The notes under the pieces: model-generated | What the model was told of the DNA's origin: nothing | What the model saw: the letters and a program-made list of their open reading frames with translations, nothing else | The model's database searches: none | Shown: positions 20,240 to 32,125 of the stretch, piece by piece | How the letters are laid out: every line of letters starts with the position of its first letter | Numbering within the stretch: position 1 is the stretch's first letter | From: Adiantum capillus-veneris | Taxonomy: Eukaryota; Streptophyta; Polypodiopsida; Polypodiales; Pteridaceae | Length of the DNA: 64,000 bases | Assembly (NCBI GenBank): GCA_014529385.2 | Contig: CM043945.1 | Span: 96,634,612-96,698,611, forward strand | Direction: 5' to 3' | Made by a program: the position numbers and the translations under genes

Positions 20240-21729
20240 CTATGCCTTATCAGGGCACTCTGCGGAGATATGTCCATGTTCCACGCATCCAAAGCACTTC
20301 CCCTCTCTGATAAAGCGAGCTCTCTCCTCAGGAGTAAGCTTGGGTCGTGTATCCTTTTTTTTCTCTAGGTTGCTCTTTTTCATTCTACTTTCATTCCCAG
20401 AAGTCTGTTCGGCTCGTTGTGTCATGGCCTTATCTGTGGGGTAGGTCAAACTGCCAGAGTGAATGGCAAAGCCCCGCTTCGCATGACTCATCAACTCCTG
20501 AATAGAAGCTGACTTCTGTTCCAAGCAGTGATCTCGGATCTCTGTAGGTAGACCCAAGGTAAACCGCTCAATCTGTTCTCTGAACGAGATCTTCTTGAAT
20601 GAAGAGGCGGGTAGAAAAGAGTTCCAGAATCTTTCACAATAAGCATTGATTGTATCTTTCTTGGTCATCCGAAGATGGTTCCAAGCAGCTCGTACATCTC
20701 GTTCATATTCGTGCGTCAACCAAGAAGAAATAAAAAGCTTCTTAAATTTCAGCCATTTAACTGGCGCAGCCTTGTTTAAAAGAAGCGTGGGCCACCAAGT
20801 ACGAGCATTCCCCTTAAGGTAAGAGGTAGCTCTCTGAATCTTGGAGTGCTCTGAATAGCGTCCTCCCGCGAAAGCGATGTCAAACTGCTGTATAAAAGAC
20901 AAAGCCTTCGAAGCATCTGAGTATCCTGAAAAGTATCAAACTTGATCGAGTGGCAACCTTCCTTAAACTCTCGGACTTTCTTGCTTTTATCTTCGAGAAA
21001 GCCATACTGGTTGGCTTTGTAAAAATTCTTCTTGTTCGCATAAAACTTTCCGTCATCAGAATCTGAGCTGTCTGTAGACGAGTCCTCAGTAGAACTGTCA
21101 GTCTCTGGGCGAGATTTAGCCTTCTTTGCCTTTCTCTTGCCCTTTCCAAAGCGTTGCTTCTTGCTTCGCTTTTTACCTTTTCTGTCTTCTTCGCTCGAAT
21201 CCGAGGAGCTAGAAGAACTGTCAGAAGAAGAACAAGAAGAACTGGGTAGGTCTTCAAACTTGACGCGCTTCTTCAATTTCTTTGCCTTGTCAAATGTCGA
21301 CCGACGACCCAAGTATCCCGGGAAGTCAGTGCCTTTCTTCTGCTTTTTGCCGTGCGTTTTGGCTTTCATTTGCGTATCAAAAAGCTGAGCAATCCGTGCA
21401 TCAACCACGTTCTCCAGTTCCTTCTCCGTATATTTCTTGGAGGCAGAAGGTTTCTTGAGAGCGGGTTTCGGGAGTGGTGTTGTGGTTCTCTGCAACTCCA
21501 TCTGTACCTCTTTCAAAGAGGTCTGGTTCATATATTTTGCCATCTTCGGGTCCTTGGCAAAATTGAGCATCATCTTTGTTGCATCGCTGATCAACTGGCG
21601 ACGCTCTATCTCTCGCCGCTCCGCCTAAGTAGGCCAAGGCGGGCCATACTCTCTGCCTGAATCTTCGTTGTGATCCCAGCCCGCATCTCCAGATGCAGAG
21701 GGAGTCGACTGATCATTGCCTGAAGCCAT
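20240..21729 (-). pseudogene. Ty3/gypsy gag (nested element), one stop and one frameshift
   Basis: The likely start is ATG at 21729 (MASGNDQSTPSASGD), 57 bp inside the primer-binding site. A TAG at about 21625 interrupts it and the same frame resumes. A Ser/Asp/Lys-rich low-complexity linker (about 21350-21050) precedes a capsid-like region (SFIQQFDIAFAGGRYSEHSK ... TWWPTLLLNKAAPVKW). The nucleocapsid knuckle CFGCVEHGHISAECP ends it near 20250. A frameshift near 20910 joins the halves. Gag packages element RNA. Confidence 0.88.
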
Positions 21730-21785
21730 AGGTGCCGCGGAAAAAAAAATTCGAGGATCAGATTTCCCGTAGAAGAGAAATCGGC

Positions 21786-21800
21786 CGTGCTCTAATACCA
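21786..21800 (-). promoter_or_regulatory. Primer-binding site (tRNA-iMet type), nested gypsy
   Basis: TGGTATTAGAGCACG on the minus strand, one base from the 5' LTR. It differs by one base from the TGGTATCAGAGC complement of plant initiator tRNA-Met. Confidence 0.85.
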
Positions 21801-21801
21801 C

Positions 21802-22371
21802 TGTAACAAACTTGGACACTCCGAGTCAAGAATCAACCGCGACAGCACCAAATAACCACTTCAAAACAATTCACAGATCACAATAGATTTGCACTGGCCC
21901 GGCGGAGTTCCGTGCCTAGAGATATTGGCCCCAAAGACTGGCGCCCCTTTCGGTATTTCTTTTTACATTAATCAATCATCAAAGTACAAGAGAATGGTTA
22001 GGGTTTCACTCTCAGACTCTGCGTCCAGATGCTCTGAGAAGTGAGGCCCTCACCACTAATTTAAAGGTTACAAGGGATGCCCAAAAGCAGAGCCCCAAAA
22101 GCTTTTAAAATCAAAAGCATCAGTTCTCTCTCTCTCTTAGAGAGTCTTTTCTCTTTTTTTTATAAAAAAAAAAAGCAAAAGCAAAATTCGCGTCGCTCAT
22201 CATTTTCCCAAAAAAAAAAGAAAAAAAAATTATTTTATATTTTTTTTAATAATCCGCCTCCGTGATTTCCGGAATTTAGGGTTTTTGGCAAAAATTAGGG
22301 TTTGCAGGAATTTTAGGTTTTCTGGCAGAAATTAGGGTTTCTGTTGTCCGCCACGTCATCACTTTGTGACA
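21802..22371 (-). mobile_element. Nested gypsy element: 5' LTR
   Basis: 570 bp, TGTAACAAAC...TTTGTGACA, near-identical to 15735-16287. CTAGA follows at 22372-22376 and matches 15730-15734. The joined flanks (GGA/GCTAGA then ATGCTCCGAGCAG) equal the uninterrupted sequence at 29405-29425, which proves the insertion site. Confidence 0.96.
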
Positions 22372-23807
22372 CTAGAATGCTCCGAGCAGACGCCGACAAC
22401 CTGTAGGCCCCAAAATTAGCGCCCCTTTCGGTATTTCTTTATTCTTTAACAGAGGGAATAAAACCTGTGTTCTCCTACAAGCTGCCCCGCACAATCAAGG
22501 CTAAGAAACACCTGTTCTGGCCCGATTTCGGCAACATAACTGTACTAGGACGCTTCACAATCACTATCCCCACGCAATAGGTGACTTTCCCGACGCATAC
22601 GGACACTTTGCAAAACCTGGCGAGAATCTGCAGCACGCTGAATTCTCTGTTTTCTGCCCCAAAAATGCGTTCACCTGTACAACGGTCCCCTTGCGTCCCT
22701 GAACCTCCTAGGGGTATTAGGGTCCGTTTAGGGCCGAAACCCTAAACCTGCAAAAATACACAGCAGGCTGTAATTCCCTGTTTTGGGCTCCGTTTCGCGT
22801 GCCGGTCGCATCTGTAGCAAGACCTCGCGGTCCCGCACCTGTAGGGCTACTTGCCCTTTGAATCGGACAAGATTTCTGGCGTGAAACCTCTCCGAATTCA
22901 CCTGTACCTACGGGGGATTAGCCGCTAGCTAATCCAGTACCTGTGCAAGAGGCTCTTGCCTCGGCAATCGCGCATGAACCCACATAACTGCACATTGGTC
23001 AAATGAAAAGCCCACTAGTGGGGCATAACATACTGCTCGTAGGGGAGAGAGAGGGCAGTGCGTAGCGTGCAGGGCATCACTCCTAGCACCGCACTGTACA
23101 TAAGAGGGAAAGGAAGCACTCCATAGCTCTTAACCTGTGACAGAGTGTTGCAAATGAGCCTCCCTTCTCTAAATTCAGCGCCAACTCCTTCTTGCATTGG
23201 AAAGTGCACAAAAATGTGACACTTGGCGCATTTACAAGCATTTTCCCGTTTCGGATTCGCCGCTTAAAAATATCCTGACCGGTTCCCCAGTTGACTTCGC
23301 GGCAGAGTTGTAAAATGTTCCCCTAGTCATACTGGAGGTAATGACGCGAACACATTTCTCAGCCCAAAATAGCAGTTCCCTAAATTTTAGGAGATGCTTC
23401 CGTTGAGCTCCCACTGGTCTTCTGACCATCTATCCTCATTGGGACCGCATCCAAAAATGCAATGTGGCCCAACTATCGGATACTTTCAGTTGGTAGTCAC
23501 ACCTTGACTTTAGGCCTTTATTGAGTTCACTTCCTAGTATCCACCAACTTGCTAAGTGCGACAAGGGGACCTATATGATCTTGCTCTGAGCCTAGACATC
23601 CTCTTACCATACGAATTCCAATGCCGACCACTACCCATTTGCGGGTGAAACTACCGTTCACATTGGCCATGCAATGTCCAACCGTTTGCTACTTCAAGAA
23701 GAGGGTCTCAAAAATAAAACAAAACCCCTTGGAAAGAAACCAACAACTAAAGTTAGCAGTTGCCACGTCCTCGTGACATAGTTAACAGTTGCCACATCCC
23801 CGTGACA
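22372..23807 (-). mobile_element. Outer gypsy element: 3' LTR, second piece
   Basis: Continues the LTR begun at 15601 and ends CCCCGTGACA. It is colinear with 29409-30850. Total LTR length without the insertion is about 1565 bp. It contains the shared GCCCCAAAATTAGCGCCCC block at about 22407-22425. Confidence 0.94.
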
Positions 23808-23822
23808 TACCCCCCTCTTGAA
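23808..23822 (-). promoter_or_regulatory. Polypurine tract of the outer gypsy element
   Basis: TTCAAGAGGGGGGTA (minus) touches the 3' LTR; the same 15 bases are found at 16288-16302. Confidence 0.85.
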
Positions 23823-23956
23823 ATCGCAAACGTCCTCGATTACATACCATAAATACACGCCACTGATGATCTTGTGCTATGTATCCGCAAGAAACGTCAT
23901 AACATATAGATACAAATGACTTAATGAGGCCTTCATACTTTTGTCATTTCCATCTA

Positions 23957-25758
23957 TTACACTGAATTCATATGTACATTTGATGTACTAGCTCTATGAT
24001 TAGCCCTCCTTTGCACACGTTGGGTTGGGGCATAAGTAGGCTGTAACCCAAAGGCTTCAAGGTAAAGCTGCAATACATTTGGTGACTCTGACAGTTCATG
24101 CTCTTCCATCCACTTTGCATCCATAAGCGGATACTTCTTGAACTTCACCAAATAGCGTCTTGCAGCTTGTCCTTTAACTTTTCTATCCTTATGTACCAAA
24201 ACTTGCTCAGGTCCTAGGATCTCATCATGTTCCTCAACATCTGGCTGATCCTCATCTGGCATATCTTCTGGCACATCACCCACGAAGGGTCTTAGAAGAC
24301 TCACATGGAACGCATTATGAATCTTCCACGCATCAGGCAATTTCAGCCTGTAAGCCACATCGCTGATCTTGTCAAGCACTTGAAAAGGCCCATAGTAACG
24401 CATGCTGAGCTTAGGAAACAGCCGTTCCTTGCCCTTCATCTTCTTTAACCTTGCCTTTTCGAACCTTAACAGAACCCAATCACCAGGTGATAACAGCAAT
24501 TCACGACGGTGACGATCAGCAACCTTTTTCTACTTTGCCTCAGTCTTCTCCAAGGCAACTTTAATCTTCTTATACATCTCATCCATGTTCTCAACATATC
24601 GATCTGCCTCAAAGATCTTGTTCTTTGTATGCAAAATGGGAGGAACCTTTTTGCCGCCTTCAACAATCTCAAAAGGTGCTTTGCCAGTAGACGAATGCAC
24701 CGTATTATTGTACGCATACTCAAGCATAGGCAAATACTGTTCCCACTTGCCCTTATTATCTGACACATAGCATTTCAGCAGATCTAAGACGGTAGAATTA
24801 GCCTCTTCTAACTGTCCATCAGTTTGTGGATGAAACGAAGACGAGAATTTGAGCGTAGTGCCCATGTTCTCAAACAATCCTCTCCAGAACAAACTGGTTA
24901 TGCGAGGATCACGATCCCTGATAATCGATTGTGGCATACCATGGTACTTAAACACATTGTACATGAACAAGCGTGCCATCTGATCAGATTTTATCTTCTT
25001 CCTGACAGGGATAAAATGGGCCTGCTTCCTGAACCTGCAGATAATGGTCCATATACCATCACTCCCTGCTGGCGTCCTTGAAGATCAAAGATAAAGTCCA
25101 TAGCAATGCTTTCCCATGGCTTATCCGGAATCGGCAGTGGTTGTAACAACCCTGGTGCCTTTTGCCTGTCAAACTTGACCTTTTGGCAAACTATGCATGC
25201 TCGCACAAAGGCATCCACATCTCTCCTCAAGGTAGGCCAATAGAAGAATGTCTCTACCGCTTTAACAATTGCATCAATGCCACGATGCCCTGCATACGGT
25301 GGGACATGACTCTCTTCCATGACCTTATGTGGCATTGACCTAGTGACACAAAGTCTGCCATGCATCATCATAAAACCATCTCTGAGGAGGTAGTGCTCGT
25401 GATATTGCCCCTCTTGTAACTGTTCAAAGATCCTTGCAAAATCTTCATCAGCACTATACTGTTCCTTCATGTCATCTAACCCATGATGATAAGGAATTGA
25501 CACAGCTGAAATTTGTGGCTTTCTTGATAATGCATCAGCCACAACATTCTTCTTGCCTTCCACATGCATAATGTGGAAGTGGAACATGGAAAGAATGTTT
25601 GCCCATCGCATATGCTTTTCGGATAACTTTGACTGTGTCAAGAAGTATCGCAAGGTCTGATGATCTGTTTGGACAACAAAATCAGCACCTAAGAGGTAGT
25701 GCTTCCAGCTAGAAAGCGCATGAATCACGGCCAAGAGCTCTTTCTCATAGACTTCCAT
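23957..25758 (-). pseudogene. Integrase with chromodomain-like tail (outer element)
   Basis: The region starts within RNase H (EKELLAVIHALSSWKHYLLG). The integrase zinc-binding part (YAGHRGIDAIVKAVETFFYW, then CIVCQ) and core (AMDFIFDL, RDRDPRITSLFWRG, HPQTDGQLEEAN) follow, then the C-terminal LSPGDWVLLRFEKARLKKMK and LKLPDAWKIHNAFHVSLLRP. The tail RYLVKFKKYPLMDAKWMEEH has chromodomain character. A frameshift near 25070 and a TAG at about 24528 break it. The tail is longer and better kept than in the nested element. Confidence 0.87.
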
Positions 25759-26875
25759 AGTCCTCTCTCGCCCTTAAATATTCGGCTTTCATAAGCTACT
25801 ACCCGTCCATCTTGCATTAGCATTGCTCCGATGCTACTGCCACACGCGTCACACTGGACCACAAATGACTTCCTAAGATCTGGCAAAACAATAACTGGAT
25901 CTGAAGTCAACTTTTCCTTTAAGAGACTAAAAGCTGAAATCTCTTTTTGGGTCCATCTGAAAGTGACCTCTTTCTTTTGCAAAGCCTGAAGAGGCGATGC
26001 TATCTCTGCAAAATTTCTGATAAACCTTCTATAGTAGGAACACAATCCCAAGAAGCTTCTGACATCGTGCACAGTCTTCAAGTCTGGCCATGTCTTGATA
26101 GCTTTGACCTTTGCGGGATCCATTCTAACACCATCCTTTGAAACTATGTGGCCAAGAAAGTGGATCTCTTCGAGGAAGAATTCACTTTTCTTAGGATTGA
26201 CAAGTAACCTGTGACTGCGCAGCTCTTCGAACACAATGGTCAAGTGACGCCTATGCTCCTCTTTATTCTTCGACTACACTATCATGTCATCGAAGAACGT
26301 CCCAACAAACTCTTGATGCGAGCGGAAAATCCGGTCCATCATTCTGTTGAACGTGGCAGGAGCATTTGTTAGCCCAAACGGCATCACTAGAAACTCATAA
26401 AGACCAAATGTCGTTCTAAACGCAATCTTGTGCACAACCTCTGGCCTTATACGAATCTGATGGTACCCACTCTTAAGGTCTATCCTGCTGAAAATTGCAG
26501 CACCCTCTAAACGGTCGAGAATATCATCAATTCTAGGAATAGGGAACCTATTCTTGATGGTATTCTTATTCAACGCACGGTAATCAATACACATGCGCCA
26601 TGAGCCATCCTTCTTCTGCACTAGGAGCACTGGGGAGCAAAAGGGTGAAGAACTAGGCTGAATCAGCCCCTTCTCTAATAACTCCTCAACCTAGCCCATA
26701 ATCTCTTTCTGCTGCGCCGCACTAACCCTGTAGGAGGTCTATTTGGTGGGCTACACCTTGGCACCAAATCTATCCGATGGTCCTCAGGTCTCTCTGGCGG
26801 CAATTGCGACGGTAATGAATCAGAAAAACAGTCACTAAACTTCTGCAAAAATGCTGACCTTTCTTTATCTAACAC
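25725..26875 (-). pseudogene. Reverse transcriptase-RNase H (outer element), broken
   Basis: RT blocks [55 protein letters not shown] and FFDDMIV are followed at once by an in-frame TAG at about 26272. RT/RNase H continues (SEFFLEEIHFLGHIVSKDGV, VQCDACGSSIGAMLMQDGRV). A frameshift near 25770 precedes YEKELLAVIHAL. The upstream segment at 26675-26875 (HRIDLVPRCSPPNRPP) is shifted in frame. Confidence 0.88.
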
Positions 26876-26905
26876 AGATAAATTTGTTGATCACTATCTG
26901 AGACA

Positions 26906-27436
26906 TCACGTGCAAAAAATCAAGTACACAGAAAAATGATTCTTTATTACAGAAGTGATAGCAGAAGCAGATACAATAGGGACTGACTCTCCTTTAAGCT
27001 TTACATCCAAGATGTGAGTTTTGCCCGTATGCTGTACAGTGATCTTTTTGTTGTAGGCATCCAAGACTCCATGCACTCGGAACATCCACGGGATCCCCAA
27101 CAAGGTGTCACAACCTTCCAGCAGCATGATGTAAAACTCTTCAGTGTCCACATATGACTGGATATGCAGACGCAGTTTTCCAATGATGAGAGTAACACAC
27201 TCTGAGTGACTAGGACATGCCAACCCTGCCTTTGCCTTTGCCTTTGCCTCTGCCTCTGCTGTGTACCCCATCTCTTCAGCTCTGATGCCCAGCTTCATAG
27301 CTAACTCTAGTGAGATAAAGTTGGCTTTGGCACCTGGATCAAAGAAGATGAGTGCCGTCTGATCCCTAACTTTACCCCATGCCCTGCATAACTCATTGGC
27401 ATCTGTGCTGGGCCTATCACCCACCATGTCTGGCAC
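26906..27436 (-). CDS. Retropepsin (outer element)
   Basis: The 176-residue aspartic protease segment of the polyprotein cuts Gag-Pol. The active-site region is TALIFFDPGAKANFISLELA, with Asp-Pro-Gly in place of Asp-Ser/Thr-Gly, a variant known in plant gypsy elements. The flap-distal FYIMLLEGCDTLLGIPWMFR and KITVQHTGKTHILDVKLKGE follow. A short A/E/K-rich repeat lies at about 27235-27260. It is open throughout but lacks its upstream and downstream frames. Confidence 0.82.
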   Translation of the reverse strand: MPDMVGDRPSTDANELCRAWGKVRDQTALIFFDPGAKANFISLELAMKLGIRAEEMGYTAEAEAKAKAKAGLACPSHSECVTLIIGKLRLHIQSYVDTEEFYIMLLEGCDTLLGIPWMFRVHGVLDAYNKKITVQHTGKTHILDVKLKGESVPIVSASAITSVIKNHFSVYLIFCT

Positions 27437-27469
27437 TAAACCTGCCGTGGGTTTAGGCTTCTTGCCTTT

Positions 27470-29205
27470 CTAGTCTTCTTTATCCTCTGAGTCAGCTGGT
27501 CTTTTCCTTTGTGGACAATTGATAGAAAAGTGACCAGGCTGCTCGCATATAAAGCATTTGTTCTCAGCCATTAGTACCTTCTTTTCCTCGAGCGACTTGC
27601 GCACAAAAGGCTTCCTTTTCTGTTTCTTTGCCTGCGCTCCAGAAGTCCCGGCTGAATCCTTGTCTTTGGTGGCCTTTTCTGACCCCTGTGACGCATCAGG
27701 AGCCGTTTTCACAAAGGGCTTTTTCGCTGAATTTTTCTTTTGCTGCCCTCCTTTGTCGCTGCTCGAAAATCCACTATCCTCTCCTTTCAACAAGGCAAGA
27801 CCAGTGTTCGCAACTTCCATAAGCTAAGTAAGGGTAGCCACTCTGTTCTTTTTACAGTAATCGCGAAGCCCTTAGGCAGCCCACAACAGTACTTCTCTAT
27901 CTGCTCTGTCAATGGCACAAATCTGTAGGAGGTCACTGAGAGTAACGCTTTACAAAACCTCCCATTGTACTCCAACAAGCTCTTGCAGGAAGCTAAAGTA
28001 AGCTGGTGCCAATCTGTCATGACGTCGGCTTCAAATTCATTTGACAACCAAGCAGATGCAAACATTTGCTTGAAGTAAACCCAAGTGGCGGTGCCTGTCC
28101 TTGCAAACAATGTCGTCCACCATGTAAGCACATTGTCCTTTAAGAAAGTGGCAGCTTTCTTGACCTTCGAGGCCTCTGTAAAATTCCCTCCCGCATAAGC
28201 TGTATCAAACTGCTGGAGGAAAGTGAGGGCCTTTGTCTTATCCTCGAAACCACTGAAGGTACTGAACTTTACCGCTGCACCACCTTCTTTGTAAGCCTTC
28301 GGCTTCTCTAGTGCCCCCAAGTTGCCATACGGAATGGTCTGCAACATGGGCACTGTAGTAGGCATGATCGGCACATCTTGGCCATTCACATTTTGCGTCA
28401 GAGGTGCGATATCTGGCTGCTGTCCAGAAAAACCAGCCATGCCAAAATGACCCTGTGGCACCCCAAACTGGCCCTGGTTGCAGTGGAAACCTTGCTGCAT
28501 GCCGATACTACCATACATGGGGTTTGGCATGATGCCTTGCATACCCCCGAACACTGTTCCTGGCATGTACGGCTGACTTCCAGGCGTATAACCAGCCATA
28601 CTTTGGAACACTGATCCACCCCCGAAATACCCAGGATGTACCGTGGGTGGTGGAAAAACTGAGTGCATAGCTTGGTATCCAGCTCCCTATCCATTCAAGA
28701 CAGCATGCTCGCTCTGAAAGGTGGCGGGCTGAACTGGCATAACCTGTGGAATAGGCGTTCTAGCCACCTGTTCAGGCACGGGAGGAACCTGCTTTGGAGC
28801 CCCCGACTCCGCAACATGCGAGTGTTCCCTTTCCTGCTGCGTCACATGAAGTACCTGGGCTTGAGCATCAACAAGCTCCGTATGCGGTGTAGGTTGCCTA
28901 TTTTGCTGTTGCATTGGTGGCGCTTGCAAAAATTCCATAAACCTCGGATTCTGCACCAACTGCGAAAAGACATTCACCGCGGCAATTAACTGAGTCTTGA
29001 ACACATCATCCTCAAGTTGCCCAGTCATAAAGCCCTGTACTACTGGAGGGACATTCACGTTGACAGGAGGTACAGACTGATGTGGCCGTGAGCTCTCGCC
29101 AATCTCAAAAACCATAGGAATCTCCTGCCTGTCCTTTGAAGAGGAACCCTCTTCCATGATTCCCTTCCCCTTGTCGGCCATACTACAGTCCCCGCGTTCC
29201 TGCAC
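27470..29205 (-). pseudogene. Ty3/gypsy gag (outer element)
   Basis: The N-terminal part at 29205-28687 is a Pro/Gln-rich region (GKGIMEEGSSSKDRQEIPMV...). A TAG at about 28686 interrupts the same frame. A Gly/Met/Pro-rich stretch (28668-28380) leads to the capsid-like YKEGGAAVKFSTFSGFEDK ... FLQQFDTAYAGG ... WWTTLFARTGTATWVYFKQM. A frameshift near 27800 is followed by a Lys/Ser-rich linker and knuckle CFICEQPGHFSINCP (about 27555-27510). It lies just inside the primer-binding site. Confidence 0.88.
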
Positions 29206-29261
29206 TCTATGTCTTTACCCAAAACAATCCAGGCTCACTCTTTAAGGAAAAAGTGATTGAT

Positions 29262-29279
29262 GTCCCAGCAACGGAACCA
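29262..29279 (-). promoter_or_regulatory. Probable primer-binding site of the outer gypsy element
   Basis: TGGTTCCGTTGCTGGGAC (minus) directly abuts the 5' LTR. It fits a TGG-type primer site. It matches the tRNA-Asp complement TGGCGCCGTTGCCGGGGA at most positions, so a diverged tRNA-Asp site is possible. It is clearly not the iMet type used by the nested element. Confidence 0.55.
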
Positions 29280-30850
29280 TGAAACCGGCCCGTAGGGCGG
29301 TAGACATTGGCTTTCACCCGAATTTCTTTACTTTAGACACACACAGAGTACTTTGCAAAGGTAACCTGTAACAAGGATTAACACCTAAGTACACACACAG
29401 CTCCGGAGCTAGAATGCTCCGAGCAGACGCCGACAACCTGTAGGCCCCAAAATTGGCGCCCCTTTCGGTATTTCTTTATTCTTTAACAGAGGGAATAAAA
29501 CCTGTGTTCTCCTACAAGCTGCCCCACACAATCTAGGCTAAGAAACACCTGTTCTGGCCCGATTTCGGCAACATAACTGTACTAGGACGCTTCACAGTCA
29601 GTATCCCCACGCAATAGGTGACTTTCCCGACGCATACGGACACTTTGCAAAACCTGGCGAGAATCTGCAGCACGCTGAATTCTCTGTTTTCTGCCCCAAA
29701 AATGCGCCAGTTCACCTGTACAGCGGTCCCCTTGCGTCCCTGAACCTCCTAGGGGTATTAGGGTCTGTTTAGGGCCGAAACCCTAAACCTGCAAAAATAC
29801 ACAGCAGGCTGTAATTCCCTGTTTTGGGCTCCGTTTCGCGTGGCGGTCGCATCTGTAGCAAGACCCCGAGCTCCCGCACCTGTAAGGCTACTTGCCCTTT
29901 GAATCGGACGAGATTTCTGGCGTGAAACCTCTCCGAATTCACCAGTACCTGCGGGGGATTAGCCGCTAGCTAATCCAGTACCTGTGCAAGAGGCTCTTGC
30001 CTCGGCAATCGCGCATGAACCCACATAACTGTACATTGGTCAAATGAAAAGCCCACTAGTGGGGCATAACATACTGCTCGTAGGGGAGAGAGAGGGCAGT
30101 GCGTAGCGTGCAGGGCATCACTCCTGGCACCGCACTGTACATAAGAGGGAAAGGAAGCACTCCATAGCTCTTAACCTGTGAGACATAGTGTTGCAAATGA
30201 GCCTCCCTTCTCTAAATTCAGCGCCAACTCCTTCTTGCATTGGAAAGTGCACAAAAATGTGACACTTGGCGCATTTACAAGCATTTTCCCGTTTCGGGTT
30301 CGCCACTTAAAAATATCCTGACCGGTTGCCCAGTTGACTTCGCGGCAGAGTTGTAAAATGTTCCCCTAGTCATACCGGAGGTAATGACGCGAACACATTT
30401 CTCAGCCCAAAATAGCAGTTCCCTAAATTTTAGGAGATGCTTCCATTGGGCTCGCACTGGTCTTCTGACCATCTATCCTCATTGGGACCGCATCCAAAAA
30501 TGCAATGTGGCCCAACTATCGGATACTTTCAGTTGGTAGTCACACCTTGACTTTAGGCCTTTATTGAGTTCACTTCCTAGTATCCACCAACTTGCTAAGT
30601 GCGACGGGGGGACCTATATGATCTTGCTCTGAGCCTAGACATCCTCTTACCATACGAATTCCAATGCCGACCACTACCCATTTGCGGGTGAAACTACCGT
30701 TCACATTGGCCATGCAATGTCCAACCGTTTGCTACTTCAAGAAGAGGGTCTCAAAAATAAAACAAAACCCCTTGGAAAGAAACCAACAACTAAAGTTAGC
30801 CGTTGCCACGTCCTCGTGACATAGTTAACAATTGCCACGTCCCCGTGACA
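29280..30850 (-). mobile_element. Outer gypsy element: 5' LTR
   Basis: 1571 bp, TGAAACCGGCCCG...CCCCGTGACA, uninterrupted. CCATC follows at 30851-30855, equal to 15596-15600. It serves as the empty-site reference for the nested insertion. Confidence 0.95.
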
Positions 30851-30895
30851 CCATCCCCCCTTTGCGTCGCTTTCTCACACAGCGCCATCCCACAC

Positions 30896-30920
30896 CCCCC
30901 CCCCCCCCCCCCCCCCCTTT
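30896..30920. repeat. Poly-C run
   Basis: About 20 consecutive C residues between the outer element and LINE ORF1, in the CT-rich leader. Confidence 0.9.
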
Positions 30921-31061
30921 TTTCCCGCTTGCTTTCTGGGTTGCTCTCCCGAGCTCGCCCTTGGTGGTGTTTCCCAACGGCATCACTCACCTTGTCGCCT
31001 CTTTTCGCTCTCTTCGACGCCTTCAATCCTATTTCGTCGCCATTACAGCAAGAGACACAGA

Positions 31062-32125
31062 TGGAGGGCTCTGCTCCGCCTCAGAGGGACTCGACGGGAG
31101 CCCCCTTGTCCGACCCTGTGGAACCCACCATTCCACTTGCTCTTTCGCCGATTGAGCAAGTGAGCTTAGAGGCAGAGGTGGCACGCCTTCAAGCCACTTC
31201 CGTTATCTGCAAGATTATCGGCACCAGACCTAGTAAAGGGGAGGTGCGAGATTTCCTCCAAGCCCGCGTTTTAGCAAAGGTGGGCAAGATCATCGACGCT
31301 CGGCTTCTCGAGCGCGGCACTATCAGATAGAGTTTGAGTCTTCGAAGATGGCATCCAAGGTCATTGCGATGAGCCCCTTGGCCATCCGAGCAACTAGAGC
31401 TTACTTTCGGAGGTGGCGCCACGGATTTGATCCGGCTACCGATGTTCTCGTTGAGGAGGCAAACCTTCCCATCTCAGTCTGCTTCCCAAGCCTAAGGAGA
31501 GAGTACCTCCCACTCCTTTTTAGGATTGGTTCAGAGATTGGGGCTGTCCTGGAGACGCCTTAGACGGCAACTTCTGTAGATGCCAAGGCAGCTGGCATAC
31601 CTACACTATGCATTCTAGTTCGTGATACCCACACCCTCCCGAAGGTCGTTCTACTACCTCGGGTGAGTTGTGGTTGGCTCCGCCAGAGTGTGGAGTACTC
31701 AGGCCTCCCGAACCAGTGCTTCATTTGTCGACAGATGGGCCATCTAGCGAAGGACTGTCCACGGAGGAGGCCCAGACCTTCGACACAGACCAAGACCCAA
31801 CCTCCTAAGGCTTGTTAGACACAGCAGACAGAGACACAGGGAGCTCAGGCAAGCTCCTCCTCCGAGCCTAGTGCCCAAGCAGAGGGATGGCGGCAGGTCC
31901 GTGGCCGGTGCCGCAAGGGACCACCACGCCAATCCCCTCCCCGGTCGTCCTCCTACACCAAGCCAGCAGCAGTGGGTTCCCACAAGGAATCGTTTTGACC
32001 CCTTGCAGTAGGATGAGGCCCCAGTTCCACCCTCCACTGACAGCCCCTTCTCCCCCCTCCCTCCAAATGTTCCAAAAACGATATCCCAATAGGAGGGATG
32101 CCAATGACCAAAAGCGGGTGTAGAA
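31062..32125 (+). pseudogene. LINE ORF1 with DUF4283 and CCHC knuckle
   Basis: Likely start is ATG at 31062 (MEGSAPPQRDSTGAPLSDPV). A DUF4283-like fold follows: VICKIIGTRPSKGEVRDFLQ, a frameshift near 31318, then EFESSKMASKVIAMSP and RAYFRRWRHGFDPATDVLVE. A zf-CCHC_4-type knuckle CFICRQMGHLAKDC lies near 31710-31755. An in-frame TAG at 31561, TAG near 31816 and later stops show decay. Plant L1-type LINEs carry this pair in ORF1, which binds RNA. No ORF2 follows. The outer gypsy element landed in its leader. Confidence 0.78.

Noticed and set aside
26906-27436. Asp-Pro-Gly in the retropepsin as a disabling mutation
   Set aside because: The same DPG occurs in the unrelated plus-strand element at 40570, and DPG active sites are common in plant gypsy proteases from memory, so it is probably a lineage feature.
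31062-32125. DUF4283/zinc-knuckle reading as a host nucleic-acid-binding gene
   Set aside because: Frameshift and several stops, leader and domain order typical of LINE ORF1; no intron structure.
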